Part shown: one piece after another, positions 24,176-37,300 of the stretch
How the letters are laid out: each line of letters begins with the position of its first letter
Numbering within the stretch: the stretch's first letter is position 1
Assembly (NCBI RefSeq): GCF_901709675.1
Contig: NC_051088.1
Location: 15,738,193-15,802,192, forward strand
Reading direction: 5' to 3'
Length of the DNA stretch: 64,000 nucleotides
Source of the DNA: Syngnathus acus
Taxonomy: Eukaryota; Chordata; Actinopteri; Syngnathiformes; Syngnathidae
Position numbers and translations under genes: made by a program
Notes under the pieces: generated by a model
Told to the model about the DNA's origin: nothing
The model's input: the letters and a program-made list of their open reading frames with translations, nothing else
Databases searched by the model: none

Positions 24176-27099
24176 GCGGAAGGCTGCACTTCAACTAAAT
24201 ACTCACCATGCATCAGTGATGTCATTAACCTTTACTACTTTCAAACTGTTAATGACTTTTTCTTTTTACTTGGGGCTATACTGTATGTTTATCCAAACCG
24301 ATCAAGCAATTAATTTTTTTTTACGGTAGCACGCTGCTTATCATTAAGTATAATCAAGTTCATAATTATGGCCCAACTACTACTATGGTCATTACAAAAT
24401 TACCATTATATTAATAACTACATTGAAACAAAATTACATATTTTAATCTTAGTTTCATTTCAATGTCACTCTAATTACAATAACGGTTGCAAATCAATGC
24501 TAATGTTGGCATACATATTAGCGGCAATGCTAACTGGTCAAGAACATGTGATATAATAAAACTAGTTTCATATCAATTTAGACACTGAGAAAAATGGTTG
24601 CATTGGTTTAATCGACACGAATATGAATGATGACAATTCTGCTGTCTTTTTTCCATCTTCCTCTAGATGGCTTGAAAGGTTTTAGTAACAGGATCGTCTA
24701 TGTTGAGAGAGACGCTATCAGAACAAAATTGCACCTATTTAAAATGTGTCTACCTTAATTTTAATAACTGCAACAACATTTCCTCAAGAAGTCTGTAAAA
24801 AAGATGATTTTATGCTTATTATCTCTGTTCTATTTGGTATGTAAGTCATCACAAGAGGGGGGCACAAAAAGCCATTTTAGGATGCGCCTGAGAGCTAATT
24901 AGTTTTTAAAAATTATATTTAGGGAGTACTTTTATTAAAAGCTACAATCATATCTTGTACCAGGACAAATACATTTTTGTCAACATATTATTTGAAATTT
25001 CATGGTATGGTGGTGCAAGGATGACGTGGATCTTATCGTTTTTGTAGCAAAGTAGTCATCTGTATCCAAATTGACAATGTTTGTTTTTTAGGGGGAAATG
25101 AGTACAACCTCTAAAAAGGTCACCCAATAGCGCCCCCCTGGAAAGTTAGAAAATTACAAACAAAAGCGATTCCAAAAACGGGCCTTCAAAAATGGCAACT
25201 GTGACACTTTATTGCAAACACAGCGATGATGTCACGAGGATGGCAAAGGGAACAACTGCCTTGCTACACAAATCCCAACGTCTGGCAGCCAACAGAGGAA
25301 GTCAGTGTCCAAAGTTTAAAAAATTCACAAGTTTTTCTCTTGCAGCGCCTGGCTAAATATAGAATGTGTGTGTGTGTGTACGCGTGTGTGTGTGTGTGCG
25401 TGTGTGTGTGCATAACAGCCCCTCACTACCCCGAACAGGAAACTGTTATTAGTAGAGGGCACTCACATTTCCACTGTGACAGTGAACACATCACCGGTTT
25501 CATCTTCTTGTGCTACTAAAAACACACTTTTACAGTGAACAGAGAGAGGACACGAAGGCACACGCACACATATACAGTACACATGCACACAAAGCCTGAG
25601 GAGTATTGATCAGACTGTAATGAGAGCCTTCACGTTTGTTTTTAGCTTGAGTGGGAGAGGGAGATGTGGCACTGCGGCACGCACGTGTGTATGTGTGATC
25701 AGTTCAGTGTGTGTGTGTGTGTTGGCGGCTGTAATTGAAGTGCTGGTGTGATCACATGATGGCGCCCCCGCTACTTTTCTATCATGGCGGTTGTTCGCGC
25801 CTCTTGCGGAAGTGGATGCACACCGATAGGTGGTTGGTAGATGGAACCACTATGCTACCAATGACTCTAACCGCATCTAAGTGAACCACTGGTAGTAGCA
25901 TTATTGCAGTCAAGGGAACCACAACACTAGCAGTGACTGTGGCTAAATGTATAATAGGCTCATGCAGAGAGACAGTCAACACTACTCTCAATGACTAAAT
26001 AAACTCCATTCATATTAATCGTTTTGTCCTGAGTGTAAAGAATGATCCCTGCGAGTATCGTGCTGCTGTCTGTCTACATGTGTTACTGCACCGTTTGTGT
26101 TCAAATATCTGTTGTCTAAAGGATTGTAACACAGTGAATATAGTAGATGCTAATTGTTAACACACCTTTGATGTTTTCAATTATGTGTTAACATTAAGCT
26201 AGCAGTAACATTTCGAAGGCAAGTTGCTTAGTGGTCTTAAATAGACATATTGATATTTTCTTTTTATGTTTTGTTTGACTCATGCAGACCTAAATTTTCT
26301 AGAATGATGTCGGCCTATGCACAGTCTTAAAATAATACTGTAATATTTAATAATAATAATGGACTTTGATGAGATGAGCATATTTGCAAGTGTTGTGGTT
26401 GAGTTCCCCACGCGATTCCTCCTGGTCGCGCTGATGCATTATTTACGAGTCGGACTCGGCTGACGATCGATGCGACCTTCATGCAGGTCGTCCTCAGCTC
26501 AGTCATGACCAATCAGGACATTTGCTTCATTACAGCTGCTGTAATTGACTTTTATGATGATTTCTATTTATTTTGTTTGGGTTCAAAGGGGATGGCTCGA
26601 TCAGTGCTGACCAAGTATTTTTCCAACATCATAGCCGTCAGATGGTCATAGGGTCAGTAAAGTAAAGTAAAAATACTCAGTCAATCAGTTTTTAGTCATT
26701 TGTAAGATACTTACGTATATTTACTTTCTGACAATTTTTTGGTTAGTTATACTCGCATACCGAGATACCGAGTAGGTCTGGACTGTTATGGACTCTAGCT
26801 GACGATAAATACTGACTCCTTTTGGCCTAGACTTTGGTAGGCCTCGACAGTCTCAGGTCTAAAGTGTCTTAGTGGTGGTCTTCCTATTGCTCTGCCTGTC
26901 ACTGTCTGGGCGTACTCCAGAGGGAAAAAAACTCATAAAAGTGAAGACGCCTGCCTTAATGTAAACATGGCCTTTTATTATTTTTATTCTTGTATTATTT
27001 ACTTTTTCTCTGTTGCATTTATTACAGTTGTTCTCTTCGACACAGGATCATCCTATACCGTCTTTTCCTAGGTGCTCTTTTCTAATCTTTAGGAAAGCC

Positions 27100-27665
27100 A
27101 GTTTGAATCTGTACAAATCTAGTTTAGGGTCAGTGTGAGTGTATTTGCGTCAGTTTGAGCCTTTACAAGTCAGTAAATTGGAGTCTGTAATTGTCAGTTG
27201 TCATTGTGAGTTCATGAGTCAGATTGAGTCTTGGCAATTCAGTGTGAGTCAATACGAATTAGCCTCAGTCTGTACGCGTCACTGTGAGACTTGAAGAGTC
27301 CATTTCAATCTGTACAAGTCTGTATGAATCTTGAAGAGTAAGTCTGAGTCTTTACAAGTCAGTGAATTTGAATCTTTATTTGTTTGTTTGTTCCTTTACA
27401 ATATCAGTCAATATGAGTCAGTTTGGATTCATATACTAAGTCAGTATACATTTTGACTCTTCAAGGGTCTGTATAAGTGAATGTGAGTCTACCGAGTCAG
27501 TTCAAGTATTTACAAGTCAGTGTGAGTATGTTTGTCTCTTTGAGTTTCTGTTTCAGCCAATTTGAGCCTTTACAAGTCAATTTGAACCTTGACGAGTCAG
27601 TGTGAGTCGAAGGTCCACTTCAGTACGCACAAGTCAGTGAGTGTCCATACGATTGAGTCAAGGAG
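27100..27665. repeat. Degenerate AGTC/TGAGTCA-rich minisatellite
   Basis: Imperfect repeats of a 12-15-bp theme (AGTCAGTGTGAGTCT and variants) run for over 500 bp. They contain exact AP-1 heptamers TGAGTCA at 27215-27221, 27414-27420 and 27654-27660. A second block of the same family lies at 29310-30070. Confidence 0.75.
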
Positions 27666-27820
27666 TCAATGGGACCATGTGGCCCCCTCCCTGGCACACA
27701 TCCCCCTCGTGGACACGTGGCATATTGCTGATGAGGTAACTTTCAGCCATGAAACTTTGATGATACGAGTGCGACGTTGGCAAAACGACAGCTGACCAGC
27801 ACGCCCTGGCATTCATTATT

Positions 27821-27937
<117 letters not shown>

Positions 27938-28319
27938 CAATTTTGCGCAAAGGTTTGATTCCACTTAACTGTCTACTGTTTTAGTATGGAAACCATTGCG
28001 CAATTAACACATGATGACAGTGTGATGAGGAGGACAAATAAGTAGATGATAAGTGATGACCAATGTGTATGTGAAGTGTGTACGTGTGCTTGCATGCAAC
28101 TTTTTGTGTGTCGGTGTATACATGCATGTGAGAGTGTCTGAGCATGTTATCATGTGTGTGTCCGTGTGTATATCATATGTCTATGTGTTTGTTTATGCAT
28201 GCATGCATGTATGTTGAGGAAAAAAGGAAGTGAGAAATGACATAGAAAGAGAGGAAGAGAAGCAAGAGGGTGGAGCAAGCCAAAGAAGGTGGAGTCTCAG
28301 TGTGTGTGTGCGTGTGTGC

Positions 28320-28512
<193 letters not shown>

Positions 28513-28519
28513 AGCAGAT

Positions 28520-28705
28520 GTGCTTGTTGCCGCGGCGGCAGAGCACGACAGCCCGAGAACGTAAAAGAAGACTCGTCCATCTTCGCCTTTGCTTCATCAC
28601 TCCCCCCCTCTTTTAATCCGGAAACAACTTCTTCTTTCTCATCACCTTCATCCTCCTCTTCTTCTTCCTCCTCTTCCTGGTGGCAGGGTGTCAGAAGCAG
28701 CGGAG
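28520..28705 (+). promoter_or_regulatory. Possible kcnd1 upstream promoter and noncoding exon
   Basis: A CpG-containing stretch (GTTGCCGCGGCGGCAG at 28527-28542) is followed by a long pyrimidine tract, TGGTGGCAG and a perfect donor CGGAG|GTAAGT with the exon edge at 28705. The piece 28687-28705 could be a short noncoding exon spliced towards kcnd1. No transcript evidence is available; it could belong to another transcript. Confidence 0.3.
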
Positions 28706-29145
28706 GTAAGTAGGATGAGATGTGTTCCACATTCACTTCTGCCCAGAATAGAACGGGATGGAGCAGAATAGAATAGAATAGAAGTTGAGCACAGGCTGCA
28801 GCAGGATGGTCAACAACATCGTAGAAGTAAAGTCAATTGAACACAACATGTGCGTGTGAATGTGTGACATAATCCAGTTGTATAATTAGTGATGAACTTT
28901 CATGTGTTTACATTTATGTTTGTTAGTGCGCACTCACGCACACACGTTATTAATATGAATAATTAATGAACATTCACACACACTGGCCTCTCTAGTTTCC
29001 TCTAGCCTGGAAATGACTGTTTTTTTAAAGCACGGAAAGTTCATTGAGTTGTAACTATGCTCTCGAGTCAATACTTGGGAGTCCTATGTTCTCCTGGCTT
29101 GTTTCGCTCTGTGAATCTAGTCAAGGAATGCGACTCAGAGTGACT

Positions 29146-29262
29146 CCATAGAATCAGAATCAGCTTTATTGGCCAAGTTTGTGCATGCCAAACAAGGAAT
29201 TTGACACCGGTTGATCTTAGCCTCTGTGCAACATTTAAGTGACTTACAACATTCAGGTGACT
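29146..29262. mobile_element. LINE-tail-like dispersed repeat fragment
   Basis: The segment starting AGAATCAGCTTTATTGGCCA and continuing with CATGCCAAACAAGGAATTTG matches, from memory, the 3' tail of a common fish LINE-type repeat. No reverse-transcriptase frame is attached, so it is a truncated copy. Confidence 0.5.
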
Positions 29263-29309
29263 AACAACATTTAAGTGGCAAGAGTCTGCCTTGATCAGTT
29301 TTAGTCGAA

Positions 29310-30070
29310 ACTAGACAGTTAGTCAGTAGTTAGTCAGTTTGCATCGATGAGTGTCAGGACAAGGCAGCTTGAGTCTGCGCAATCAGTGTACAAGTCCGTG
29401 AATATAAGTCCATATGAGCCAGTTTGACTCTTTGTGAGTCGATATTTGGCTATGTGAGTTAGTGAGTGCAGGTCTATACCGGTCGGTACACACGCACAAA
29501 CTAAATTTCCTGATCGTCCATTTGGCTGCATGACTTGGTGTGGAGTGGGCCTGTGTCAGTAGTTTTCTATGGGAGTCAGTGAGTAGGCAGCAATGCAAGT
29601 CAATGTGAGGCTATAGGAGTCAGTTGAGTCCGTAAGAGTTTGTTCTGATGAGTCAGTGTCTTTAAAGGTCTCTAGCTTTGAGTTGTCAATATACCTGTTA
29701 GTGTGAGGCAAGTGAGTCAGCTCGTGCGAGTCTATTTGAGTCAGAGTGGGGCTTTATCAATCAGTATAGATCTCAGAGGTTTACTCACAAGGGTGAGTCT
29801 TGTTGAGTTAGTCTGAGTGTATGCAAGTTAATGTGAGTCTATACAAGTCAGTATGAGTCTCCACAAGCCAGCTTTGTCGAGTCATGAGAAGCTTTTAGGT
29901 TATTAGGCTATGTGACTCAGTGTCAGTCTTTACGAATCACTCTGTGATTTGTGACTCAATACGAGCGAGTCTGTTTGACTCAAAAGGAGTCTGTGTGAGT
30001 CAATACGAGTTTGTTTGAGTCTATGCAAGTCACTATGAGCATGAGTTTGTTTGATGAGTTGGTTTGAGGG
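29310..30070. repeat. Second AGTC/TGAGTCA-rich minisatellite block
   Basis: Degenerate repeats of an AGTCAGTnTGAGTCT theme. Exact AP-1 heptamers occur at 29649-29655, 29713-29719, 29737-29743 and 29996-30002 (TGAGTCA) and at 29913-29919, 29952-29958 and 29976-29982 (TGACTCA). The block lies 1.3-2 kb upstream of the kcnd1 start codon. Confidence 0.75.
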
Positions 30071-30109
30071 TTTATATCTTTTTAGGAGTATCTGAATCCG
30101 TGAGACTGA

Positions 30110-30590
30110 GTCTCATCAATGATGTTTCTATCTTCTACATGCATCCGACTCTAAATGCTTCAGGCTACACTTTTCCGTTTTTTTTTAGGGTTTCTGTCTT
30201 CTACACGCCTCATTTGTTAACATGCTTCCATCGTAGTACTTATGTCTATAGGCCTCAGAAGCATGTAATAGACTGTCTTCATGCATCGGTCTTTATGTCG
30301 TCACGCTTCTGTTTTATGTATGCTTGTGTCTTTATAATCCCATATACATGCTTCAGTCTTCTACGTGCTTCACTCGACATGCTTATGCCTTCATGCTCCC
30401 GCCTACATGCAGTCTACTTGTCTCAATCTTCTACATGCTTCTGTCCTCACACTTCAATCTTTCATGCTCTTTGTCTGCATGTTTCAGTCTTCTTCATGCT
30501 TTAGTCTTTTACATGCTTCTGAATACAGGCTTCAGACTTCCACATACTTTTTTTCTTCATGCTTCAGTCTTTGTGTTACTGTTGGGTTCA
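30110..30590. repeat. Degenerate CATGCTTCAGTCTTCTA minisatellite
   Basis: About 20 imperfect copies of a 15-25-bp unit with the core CATGCTTCAGTCTT. It gives rise to overlapping plus-strand frames (30064-30676) rich in Cys, His, Ser and Phe that are not real genes. Confidence 0.8.
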
Positions 30591-30594
30591 ATTT

Positions 30595-31357
30595 AGAGGT
30601 TTTCATCCAACACATACACACACACACACACACCCACACCCACAGCACAAGTCAAAAGTCTGTTCATGAATTATGAATCAAACTTTCAGCCTGACTGGAC
30701 TCTTCTGACTGGGTGCTCTCACGTGCACACACACACCCACGCACACACACATGCACACGCACGCACAAACACAGAGTCAGTAATCAGATTACTGTAGATT
30801 TTTTGAGAGCCTTCCTCCTGAGGCCTCCATCCTTTTTTTCCATGTGTCTGCTCCTTCTCACTTTGTCGCTATTTTTTCCCCTTCATCTGACAGAACAACC
30901 AAACATGGACGGTGAGCCGCCGATGCTCAGCCAATGAGAGCAGGGAGCGGCAACAGGAAGCTAGGACAAGTGAGAAAGAGGGCGGTGGCGACGTGGAGCT
31001 GCAGATGAAGCCAAGAAACACTTAGAGGAGGAGGAGGAGATAGTGTTGAGCTTGCAACTTCGCTCGCATCATCACAATTTAATACGATCACGGCCTGGCA
31101 ACACACACATGCACACACAAACCCACACACCCATTTGGATCTGAACAGCAACTAAGTTGTTGTTCTTTACCCCAAGTGTGATCAACACTTCCTGCAATTG
31201 TTTTAATGACGTGACGGGCAGCAGTGATCGGTCCCCCTCCCTACCTCTGCCCCTCCCCCTCATCAACATGTCAAGCCGCCGCATCACCAGGAAGTCAGGA
31301 CAGGGTCAGTGACACACCCCACCCTACACTCCTAACTCCGAGTGGGTTTGATGCAAG
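30595..31357 (+). promoter_or_regulatory. kcnd1 5' flank and 5' UTR
   Basis: CA tracts at 30613-30634 and 30725-30772 are followed by a strong pyrimidine tract and acceptor (TCTGACAG at 30886-30893), then a micro-exon-like ACAACCAAACATGGACG with donor GTGAGCC. The final stretch before the start codon (31200-31357) is GC-richer. This fits spliced 5' UTR leading into the kcnd1 coding start, but exact borders are uncertain. Confidence 0.35.
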
Positions 31358-34300
31358 ATGGCGGCTGGCGTGGCAACATGGCTGCCGTTCGCGCGGGCGG
31401 CTGCCGTGGGCTGGCTGCCGCTGGCCAAGAAGACTATGCCCAAACCTCCCGTGGACAACTCGTCCAGATCAGACGAAATCCTCTATGTCAATGTCAGCGG
31501 GGTCCGCTTTCAGGTAAGGGGGTCAACAGATGGTCGGTGGGTGCAAAACCTCCGTTTAACAAGAGTCTCAATGTGCAGTAATTGATTCATTCTGAATGCA
31601 GCCACGTCCCTTGTGAACTATTAGCCTCACTTGAACTTTTTGACCTTTTGCCACATTTCATTTGAACCTTTTTTCTTTTGAATGAAATGTAGGCAATGCA
31701 AAATGATTCAACCCCCCCCCCCCCCCTTCTCTCTCAGTGCAGCCAACTTGAGTCTAGAGATTCCCTGATGATTTCTGAATGATCCAATGTTGACCTAAAT
31801 GACTGATGATAAAATCTTTGAGTAATCTTGTCTCACTATGACTGCATCTGCTCCGCGATGGTCACAGAGGTCTGTTAAAAGAGCAACAAACAGCATCATA
31901 ATGACTAAGTAACACATCAGCCAGGTCCGGGTTCAATTTATGGAGTCATTTGAAGCAGGATTAGGACATAAAAAGAAGTTTTACATCTCTCACGGAGCAT
32001 CTGTTTGATCAACCATATTGAAATGGACCACTGCAAAAATCACAACTTGTAACCCTACTCACGTCCTCAGCACTCCTGAATTAAATCCTCACCTTTGTTG
32101 TTTGTTCAGACATGGAAGAATACACTGGATCGCTATCCCGACACGCTACTAGGGTCCTCGGAAAAGGAGTTCTTCTACAACGACGATACGCAGGAGTACT
32201 TCTTTGACCGGGACCCCGAAATGTTCCGCCACATTCTCAATTTCTACCGCACCGGGAAGCTGCACTACCCGCGATACGAGTGCATCCAGGCCTTTGACGA
32301 GGAGTTGGCCTTTTACGGAATTGTGCCCGAAATCATCGGCGACTGCTGCATGGAGGTGAGCAAAGCCCCTCCTTGTGCGTTAGAGCTTTTAACCGCTGGC
32401 TTTATCCTTGATGCCAAGGAACTATGTTGAAGTGATTGGAGGCATGTCATTTCAATTAAACTAGTGCCTGATGCCCTCTTGTGGCATCTTGGTGCCGAGG
32501 AACAATATGAATGTGATTTGAGGCGCTTAAATTAAACAAAAGTAGTGCATTGCCACCTTCTTGTGGCATCTCGGTGGCAAGTAACTATGTTGAACCTTTG
32601 TTTTAAATTAAAGTAGTGATTTGCTCCTACCCTGTGGAATCTTATTGCCAAGGATCTATGTTGAGGTTAGGAGCTTCATTTGGACAAAATTAGTACTTTG
32701 ATGCCATCTTCTGGCATGTTCATGCCAAAGAACTTTGTTGAAGTGAGGAACTTCATTTCTACAAAGAAGTGCTTTGGCAACCTCTTCTGGCATTCTGGTG
32801 CCGAGTAAATACGGTACAGTGAAGTACATTGAAGAGTTTCATTTAGACACAACTAGTGCATTGGTTTCAAGATAGGACCTTTACTAATTAATTTGCTGTC
32901 CTCTTGGCGCCAAAGAATCATGTTAAAAGTAGTGCTTTGACATAATCCTGTGGAATCTTGGTGCCCCTAAATTGAGGTAAATTGAAAAGCTACATTTAGA
33001 CAAAAGTAGTGCTTTGACACATTCATGTGCCAGCTCAGTGTCAGGAAACTATGTTGAAGTGAAGTGAAGAGCTTCCCATCTGACAAAACAAATGCTTTCC
33101 CTAAATTTGAACCCTTTACTTGTCCCTGTCCAGACTGCAGTATGTAAGTGAATAATTTTCCCTCTTCTGCTCTGAAGGAATATCGAGACAGGAAAAAGGA
33201 AAACCAGGAGCGCCTGGCCGAGGACACGGAAGCTAATGAAGCGATGGACGCTCCTCTGCCCCCGCATAGCACCCACAGAGAGCGTCTGTGGCGAGCTTTC
33301 GAGAACCCGCACACGTCCACCATGGCGCTGGTCTTCTACTACGTGACGGGCTTCTTCATCGCCGTGTCGGTCATCGCCAACGTGGTGGAGACAGTCCCTT
33401 GCCGGCCTCCCAAGGGGAGCGTCAAGGACCTCCCATGCGGCGAGAAGTACCAGCTGGCCTTCTTCTGCATGGATACGGCGTGCGTGCTCATCTTTACTTT
33501 CGAGTACCTGATGCGTCTGTTCGCCGCGCCCAGTCGCTGCAAGTTCATGCGCTCGGTCATGTCGGTCATCGACGTGGTGGCCATCATGCCCTACTACATC
33601 GCCCTGGTCATGCCCGAGAACGAGGACGTGAGCGGCGCCTTTGTCACGCTGAGGGTCTTCCGTGTCTTCCGGATCTTCAAGTTCTCACGACACTCGCAGG
33701 GTCTGAGGATTCTGGGCTACACTCTCAAGAGCTGCGCCTCCGAGCTGGGCTTCCTGCTCTTTTCGCTCACCATGGCCATCATCATCTTCGCCACCGTTAT
33801 GTTCTACGCCGAGAAGGGGACCAAGGGCTCCACCTTCACCTCCATCCCGGCCTCTTTCTGGTACACCATCGTCACCATGACGACATTGGGGTGAGTCGCC
33901 CCTCATTGCCTCGTTCGCTTGCGTGTCACCATAGCGACCGCGTTTGCCTCGTATTTGTGTGTCCCGCTGAGTGCACCTCCCACGCCGCGCTGTTCGAGCG
34001 TGGCCGCCCATCCGCATCCTGCCGCCGCCCACGCGTATACAGTAATCCTTTATAACGACGGTCATGGCATCTTAACCGATGTGCGCGGTCACGGATGGAG
34101 AAGCGTACACTTTCATACTTCCAACGGTAGTGAGTCACATCACGAGCTTTAGTGAGTCACGCTGTGTCCCCCTTCATTGTAATGTGTCCGAACATGTGTC
34201 TTCTAGTAAGTCACAGCATGTATTCATCTGGAATAGGAGTCACAGTCATTTGTGTCTTCTCGCATGTTGGTGACATGTTAAATTCAGTTAAGGGGCAGAA

Positions 34301-37300
34301 AAAGTAGTGGGTTGACGCCATCGTGTGGCATCCGTGCCGAGGACCGATGTTGAAGTGAGGTGTGGAGTTTCATTTTAAAGAAATGCACTCCTTATTGTCA
34401 AATGGCATTTAATGACAAAGATCAAGGAGCGCTGCAGACATGTAGAAGGTTTGGCCATCAACTTCAACGTAACATGCGGAAAGGACCGACAGCAACCATC
34501 CAACTAATGATGAATGAAATGTGATGACTTACAGGAATAAAGTCGGAAGAAACAATCGTCAGAAAACGTGACAGCAACAGGAGACAGGACTCCATAACTA
34601 ATACCCTGGTGCCCTCCAGTGGCTGGAGGACCCCTGTAAACATTTAGACAAAAGTAGTGTTTTGTCACAATTGTGTAGCTCCTTCGTACAGAGGAACTGT
34701 CAACATGAGTTGAGGAGCTTCGATTTCAACAAAAGTAGTGCCTCTCATTCATCAGCTATGATGAAGCGAGTTGTGGAGCTTCATTTTGATGAAAGTCGTG
34801 CTTCGTTGCCATCTTGTGGCATCTCAGTGTCCAGGAACTATTTTGAAGTAGGTTGAGGAGCTTCATTTCAATGAAGGTAGTGCTTCGCTGCCATCTTGTG
34901 GCATCTCAGTATCAAAGAACTATTTTGAAGTGAGATGAGGTGCTTTATCTTGACGAAAGTAGTGCTTCGCTGCCATCTTGTGTCACTTTTGTGCCAAGGA
35001 ATAACAAACAAAGTGATATGAGGATCTTCATTTTAGACAAAGTCAGTGCTTTGCCACCTTCTTGGTGCTAATGGATTATGTTGGAGACTTTGTCTAACCT
35101 TCATTTAGACAAAGTAGTGCTTTGCCGCATCTTGTGGCATTGCACCGCTAAGGAAATATATTTCACTTAGATATAATCATCTTGTGACATTTCAGTAAAC
35201 TGGTTATAGCCTGATGTCGTTAGTCAGCGTTTCATTGAAGTGTGTCAGCGTTTCATTGAGGTGTGTTGATGATTCTATTACCGCCACTGTATACTTTTCT
35301 GTGTTTTAATAGACTGTTTTCACTGTCTTTGTAGTAGTATCTTTGTTGTATCTAAAGTGCTTTGTTACAGCTGTCGTAAAATGCGCTATATAAATAAAAT
35401 TGTTTGTATTGGATTGGATTTAATCGGTCTGAGTCACTGCGTGTAGTCAGGTTCATGTTTGATGTTGTGTGTCAAAGTGAGTCGTAACATGTGGAATACT
35501 TCACAGGGTGCCTTTGCCATTTGTCAAGTTGTCATCTGGAATTGCACGTTAAAGAAGGAGTCATAATTGTTCTTGAAGCGAGTCACAGGTTACTCAGAAA
35601 CATGCTCCTCGTTGTAGTTGTGTGTTGCTTCAGTGGAAAGATCGCGGGTTCGACTCCCAGCTCAAGCTCACAGCCGTCGTACTTTGACTTTAAGAGAGGC
35701 AATTACAGAAGCTTCTTCTCTGAGCCTTATTTTATTTTTTTTTGCTGCTCTTTGTTTGCTGATTTTGTTGTCACAGGCGCACGGTATCGGCTTGTCTTTT
35801 TATTGCTCTGCTCCGCTGGCCGCCACCGCAATGACGACGGCCACGATGCAGAACTTATCGCTTGCAATTTCAGCATCAACAAGAAAACTTTATAATGGAC
35901 CGTACCCTATCAATCTTTTTTTTTTAAATTATGACTAACATGGATGGATGGATGGATGGATGGATGGATGGATGGATGGATGGATGGATGGATGGATGGA
36001 TGGATGGAAGAGTGGAGGGATGGAAGAGTGGAGGGATGGAAGACTGGATGGATGGATGGATGGATGGATGGATGGATGGATGGATGGATGGATGGATGGA
36101 AGAGTGGAGGGATGGAGGTATGGATGGAGGTATGGACGGATAGAGGGAGGGATGGATGTTACATTTGATTTGAAATGTCTTCTATGAATAACCAGATGAA
36201 CTAAATATAGATGCAGATTTTCATGTCCGCTTCCACTTTGTATTCATCTTCTGTTTTAACTTGCATTGGCGGGTTCAGTAGCTATCGTGTGTGTGTATAT
36301 GTGTGTGTGTGTGCGTGCATGTGTGTGTGTGTATACTGTGTACAACTGTACGTACAGTATATGTATGTGTGAAGTCGGTAATGCGCAATTGTTACTGTAT
36401 AAAGTAGTAGTGAGTGTTACTGTGTAAGTCTGTGTGTTATCGTTAGAAGCAGTTGAATTTTGGACCTGGGACTTGAGCAGTGGCTTACATTTCCACCTCA
36501 ATACCTTTGTTGCATTTGTTCTTCCCCATCATCCATGACGCAAGAATGTTGACCAGTCAATTGAGTACGATTTAGCTCAAGGACCGAAAAAGTCCAACGT
36601 CACGCAAAGTCTGTACGAACGCCAAGCGTGATGAATTTGAAATCTGAGTCGTACATGTCGGTCGGTGCTTCTGATATAGTTTAGGACAAGCAGACCTTGC
36701 CTGCACATCAACGGTGTCTCTCCCACAATACACCTGATTGAAATGATCAGCGTCCTTATCCAGTTCCTGCAGACCTTGCTGACTATCTGAAGGGGCGACA
36801 CCAAATTATTGTTGTATCACTTTCGCAGCGAGCGCTTTTTCTGTCATAATTGTCAGTCATAGTTCCTGTGAGTAACTTGTGTTAACTTTGTCAGAATGAT
36901 TTCAATCTTGTTCTGATTGATTTTGTTTTATTGTTACTTAAGCATTTCCTGCATCAACCCTCTGTTGAGATTCAGTTCAGTCCCTTATGGAATTATTTTG
37001 TTTTTTGTGTTGGTTTTCCGTCAACCTTTTGTCTTCATACACTTTCGTTTGAATTTTTTGACTTGACCCTAGTACCTTATGTTAACTTTTTCCTGCGTGG
37101 TATGTGCATCTTTTGTTTGTACTTTTGCTACTTTCCACACCCCTGAAGTTTAAAAACAACCCAATTTGCGTTAAAAACTGGGCGGATCAATATTCTGGGT
37201 CCATTTTCTTTTTCTTTTTTTAGCCTGCAGTTTTACTGTGACAACTATCATTGCTTTTTGCCATCACCGCTATCATTAGCCTTTGCTTTATCAGCCATGC

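Noticed and set aside
30064-30676. Plus-strand Cys/His/Ser/Phe-rich frames up to 146 codons
   Set aside because: Three overlapping frames are open over the same CATGCTTCAGTCTT minisatellite, a sign of repeat structure rather than coding.
32967-33323. Minus-strand frames over kcnd1 exon 3
   Set aside because: Antisense shadow of a conserved exon plus the intron 2 repeat; no similarity of its own.
33288-34055. A 255-codon plus-strand frame
   Set aside because: Out-of-frame shadow of kcnd1 exon 3, which is GC-rich and highly conserved in the real frame.
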